Shown here: piece after piece, positions 6,964-8,291 of the stretch
Layout: each line of letters opens with the position of its first letter
How positions within the stretch are numbered: position 1 is the first letter of the stretch
Source of the DNA: Dehalococcoidia bacterium
Lineage (GTDB): Bacteria; Chloroflexota; Dehalococcoidia; Dehalococcoidales; E44-bin46
Direction of reading: 5' to 3'
NCBI GenBank assembly: GCA_030634425.1
Contig: DAOWAU010000027.1
Coordinates: 1 to 8,291, forward strand
Length of the DNA stretch: 8,291 bases
Made by a program: the position numbers and the translations under genes
The notes under the pieces: model-generated
What the model was told of the DNA's origin: nothing
The model's input: only the letters and a program-made list of their open reading frames with translations
Databases searched by the model: none

Positions 6964-7764
6964 TTAGCTTATTGTACTTGGTGCCTTTGCACTATGTAAT
7001 AAAGCTTGATAGATATTCCTTACCTCGTTGGCAATCTTCTGGCTGGAGTCAAGGAGGGGAAGATTGGCTAGGTCGGCATCTATCAATGCTTGGTCATAGG
7101 GCATAAAGCCGATGAATTCAAAGCCTGGCAGGCTGGAAATTAGGAACTCCTTCTCTGATTGGCTTCGAATCCTGTTTCCTACTACAGCAATATTTTGTAA
7201 GCCGATGTCATTGACCAATTTATCGATTTTCAGGGCAGTTTCAATGCTTCTTCTGCTTGGTTCTACTACTATGAGTAGTTTATCTACCGCCTTGGCTGTT
7301 GCTCGTCCCAGATGCTCTATCCCCGCCTCCATATCCAAAATGACTACCTCGTTCCTGGACAGGAGTAGGTGAGTGGTCAAGGCTTTCAGCAAAGCATTTT
7401 CAGGGCAATAGCAACCGGCTCCGCCCTGTTTAATCCGCCCCATCACCATTAGTTTTATGCCCTTATATTCTTGGGAATAATTTTCTGGTATGTCATCAAC
7501 CTTAGGACTTAATTTGAAGAGGGATGTGGCTTGACCGGGTCGTGCCCCGGTCCTTTCTTCAATAAGAGCGCTCATCTCCGAGATGGGGGTTATCCTGTCA
7601 GCATGGGGAAAACCGAGAGTGGCCGCCAGATTGGCATCAGGGTCAGCATCTATGGCGAGAACGGAGTAACCAGACTCAGCAAATATCTTGGATAGGAAAG
7701 AGGCTAACACAGTCTTTCCTACTCCGCCCTTGCCGCTAATTGCGATCTTCATCGGAATCTTCAT
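6964..7764 (-). CDS. cooC: CooC-type nickel-insertion P-loop ATPase (CODH maturation)
   Basis: 266 residues from the first ATG. The product resembles CooC, a dimeric MinD-like ATPase that inserts nickel into the CODH C-cluster. Visible motifs are the deviant Walker A GKGGVGKT (11-18), [17 protein letters not shown] (about 38-53), the metal-binding CxC in GAGCYCPEN (Cys118, Cys120) and the Walker B-like [14 protein letters not shown] (about 143-156). The CPEN and [11 protein letters not shown] variants match the CooC1 type better than the second paralogue at 2382-3143. The start is uncertain: ATG at 7764 and at 7752 are in frame, each followed by the same ATGAAGAT, and neither has a clear Shine-Dalgarno. 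[10 protein letters not shown] from 7752 matches the usual family N-terminus. It is the first gene of the operon, about 75 nt behind a predicted transcription start. Confidence 0.9.
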   Translation of the reverse strand: MKIPMKIAISGKGGVGKTVLASFLSKIFAESGYSVLAIDADPDANLAATLGFPHADRITPISEMSALIEERTGARPGQATSLFKLSPKVDDIPENYSQEYKGIKLMVMGRIKQGGAGCYCPENALLKALTTHLLLSRNEVVILDMEAGIEHLGRATAKAVDKLLIVVEPSRRSIETALKIDKLVNDIGLQNIAVVGNRIRSQSEKEFLISSLPGFEFIGFMPYDQALIDADLANLPLLDSSQKIANEVRNIYQALLHSAKAPSTIS

Positions 7765-7774
7765 TTTGGCATAA

Positions 7775-7812
7775 TTAAAGCTGAGATTTTTGAGGGGAAG
7801 ACTCAGCTTTAA
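7775..7812 (-). promoter_or_regulatory. Leader hairpin just upstream of the first operon gene
   Basis: TTAAAGCTGAG (7775-7785) and CTCAGCTTTAA (7802-7812) form a perfect 11-bp stem with a 16-nt loop. On the transcript the stem ends 10 nt before the cooC ATG at 7764, about where a ribosome site would be. The bases after it (TTATGCC) are not a U-run, so it is not a terminator. It may be an operator or an RNA element controlling cooC translation. The loop contains a pyrimidine-rich CTTCCCCTC. The function is inferred. Confidence 0.55.
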
Positions 7813-7844
7813 CTAAGGCCTGTTAACTAGGGATTGCGCTATAT

Positions 7845-7873
7845 AATTTAGCTCATATGGTATGAAAAGTCAA
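7845..7873 (-). promoter_or_regulatory. Candidate sigma70-type promoter of the operon
   Basis: The minus strand reads TTGACT (7873-7868), a 17-nt spacer, then TAAATT (7850-7845): five of six and four of six matches to the consensus boxes, with ideal spacing. A start near 7838 would give a leader of about 75 nt holding the hairpin at 7775-7812. This is the best promoter match seen by eye upstream of cooC; it is not proven. Confidence 0.55.
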
Positions 7874-7933
7874 TAAAGATGCCATGGCTGTTTTTCTTAG
7901 GAAAGCTGGCTCTCTATCGATTACTCATACCAT
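7857..7933. repeat. 9-bp inverted repeat, one arm inside the promoter spacer
   Basis: ATGGTATGA (7857-7865) and its exact reverse complement TCATACCAT (7925-7933) are about 59 nt apart. The first arm lies between the -35 and -10 boxes of the candidate operon promoter, the second about 50 nt upstream of the -35. Such spacing could suit a regulator that binds two sites. A chance match in AT-rich DNA is also possible. Confidence 0.35.
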
Positions 7934-8170
7934 TTGCTTTTTCATCTATCCCTTCTGCTTTCACTTTATCTCGCCATCTCATACTTGACAAGCGCAAAAT
8001 GGCGTACGCCTTATCTAGGAAAACGAAATCCTGAAGGGGGAAGTATAACCTTAAGTGGCCATGGGTACTACGCTATTGACATTTTAATGTAGATAACTAT
8101 AAGGATAGTATTTGCCCATGGTTTTACCGATTCTTTGAACTACTAAAGGTTCTAAGGGAGGATTGGTAAG
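7934..8170. other. Intergenic region between tRNA-Asp and the operon
   Basis: No convincing gene is seen in the upstream part of the 406-nt gap between the tRNA gene and cooC. It contains a perfect palindrome GGCGTACGCC (8001-8010), a CCATGGG/CCCATGG pair (8059-8065 and 8115-8121), and a plus-strand TTGACA-16-TATAAG promoter-like pair (8076-8103) pointing towards the tRNA. A frame on each strand stays open for about 50 codons (minus 8072-7914; plus 7879-8034), but neither has a ribosome site. No U-run terminator is visible after the tRNA on the minus strand. Confidence 0.5.
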
Positions 8171-8244
8171 CGACCCCGACCGGATTTGAACCGGTGATCT
8201 CCACCGTGACAGGGTGGCATGTTAGTCCGCTACACCACGGGGCC
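8171..8244 (-). tRNA. tRNA-Asp (anticodon GTC)
   Basis: The 74-nt minus-strand sequence folds into a full cloverleaf. The acceptor GGCCCCG pairs with CGGGGTC (one G-U pair), with G as discriminator base. The D stem is GTGT/ACAT, the anticodon stem CCACC/GGTGG with loop CTGTCAC, and the T stem ACCGG/CCGGT with loop TTCAAAT. The anticodon GTC (8208-8210) reads Asp codons. No CCA is encoded: the next bases are CTTACC. It is transcribed towards the CODH/ACS operon, but the long gap and separate promoter suggest an independent unit. Confidence 0.97.
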
Positions 8245-8291
8245 ATCTAGTTCAGTAAGGTGATTACATTTTCACTTCGCTAAAGTTTATC

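Noticed and set aside
7775..7812. Leader hairpin as a rho-independent terminator for the tRNA or an upstream transcript
   Set aside because: No U-run follows the stem on either strand.
7879..8034. Plus-strand open frame of 51 codons (MPWLFFLGKLALYRLL...) with a hydrophobic start
   Set aside because: There is no Shine-Dalgarno and no recognisable family, and the opposite strand is equally open here; this length is expected by chance.
7914..8072. Minus-strand open frame of 52 codons upstream of the operon, with an in-frame ATG at 7982
   Set aside because: The ATG would give only 22 residues with no ribosome site. It could be a gene remnant or dispersed repeat, but nothing in the sequence shows that.
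1..8291. CRISPR arrays, insertion sequences or phage genes
   Set aside because: No regularly spaced direct repeats, transposase motifs or terminal inverted repeats were seen; the tRNA gene has no visible flanking repeat of its 3' end that would mark an integration site.

Overview
This window is almost entirely one leftward (minus-strand) operon for the Wood-Ljungdahl (reductive acetyl-CoA) pathway. It points to a strictly anaerobic bacterium that fixes CO2/CO, or oxidises acetate, through carbon monoxide dehydrogenase/acetyl-CoA synthase (CODH/ACS). Codon use is mixed with moderate GC. Bacterial-type FolD and formyl-THF synthetase argue against an archaeon. The long, divergent formyl-THF synthetase and the gene mix would fit Chloroflexota (Dehalococcoidia-like) or Desulfobacterota. 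That placement is an inference from memory of family sequences, not a result.

Layout in the direction of transcription (high to low coordinates): a tRNA-Asp(GTC) gene (8244-8171); about 400 nt of non-coding sequence (8170-7765) holding a good sigma70-like promoter and a leader hairpin; a CooC-type nickel-insertion ATPase (7764-6964); formate-THF ligase fhs (6917-5154); the corrinoid-protein reductive activator RACo/acsV (5117-3147); a second CooC-family ATPase of AcsF type (3143-2382); folD (2350-1463); an unrecognised 72-residue protein with a GTG start (1449-1231); acsD, the small subunit of the corrinoid iron-sulfur protein (1214-267); and the first 81 codons of the CODH catalytic subunit (244 to beyond the left edge). 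The gaps between genes are 46, 36, 3, 31, 13, 16 and 22 nt, with no rho-independent terminator visible between them, so a single transcript is likely.

How they work together: Fhs and FolD carry out the folate steps from formate to methylene-THF. AcsD (with AcsC, not seen here) carries the methyl group on cobalamin. RACo rescues that cobalamin when it oxidises to Co(II). CODH makes CO from CO2. The two CooC-family ATPases mature the nickel centres, probably one for CODH and one for ACS. The acsB, acsC, acsE and metF genes are not in the window and may lie beyond position 1. The most novel item is the small, highly charged protein between folD and acsD. The leader of the operon also carries symmetric elements that could be regulatory.
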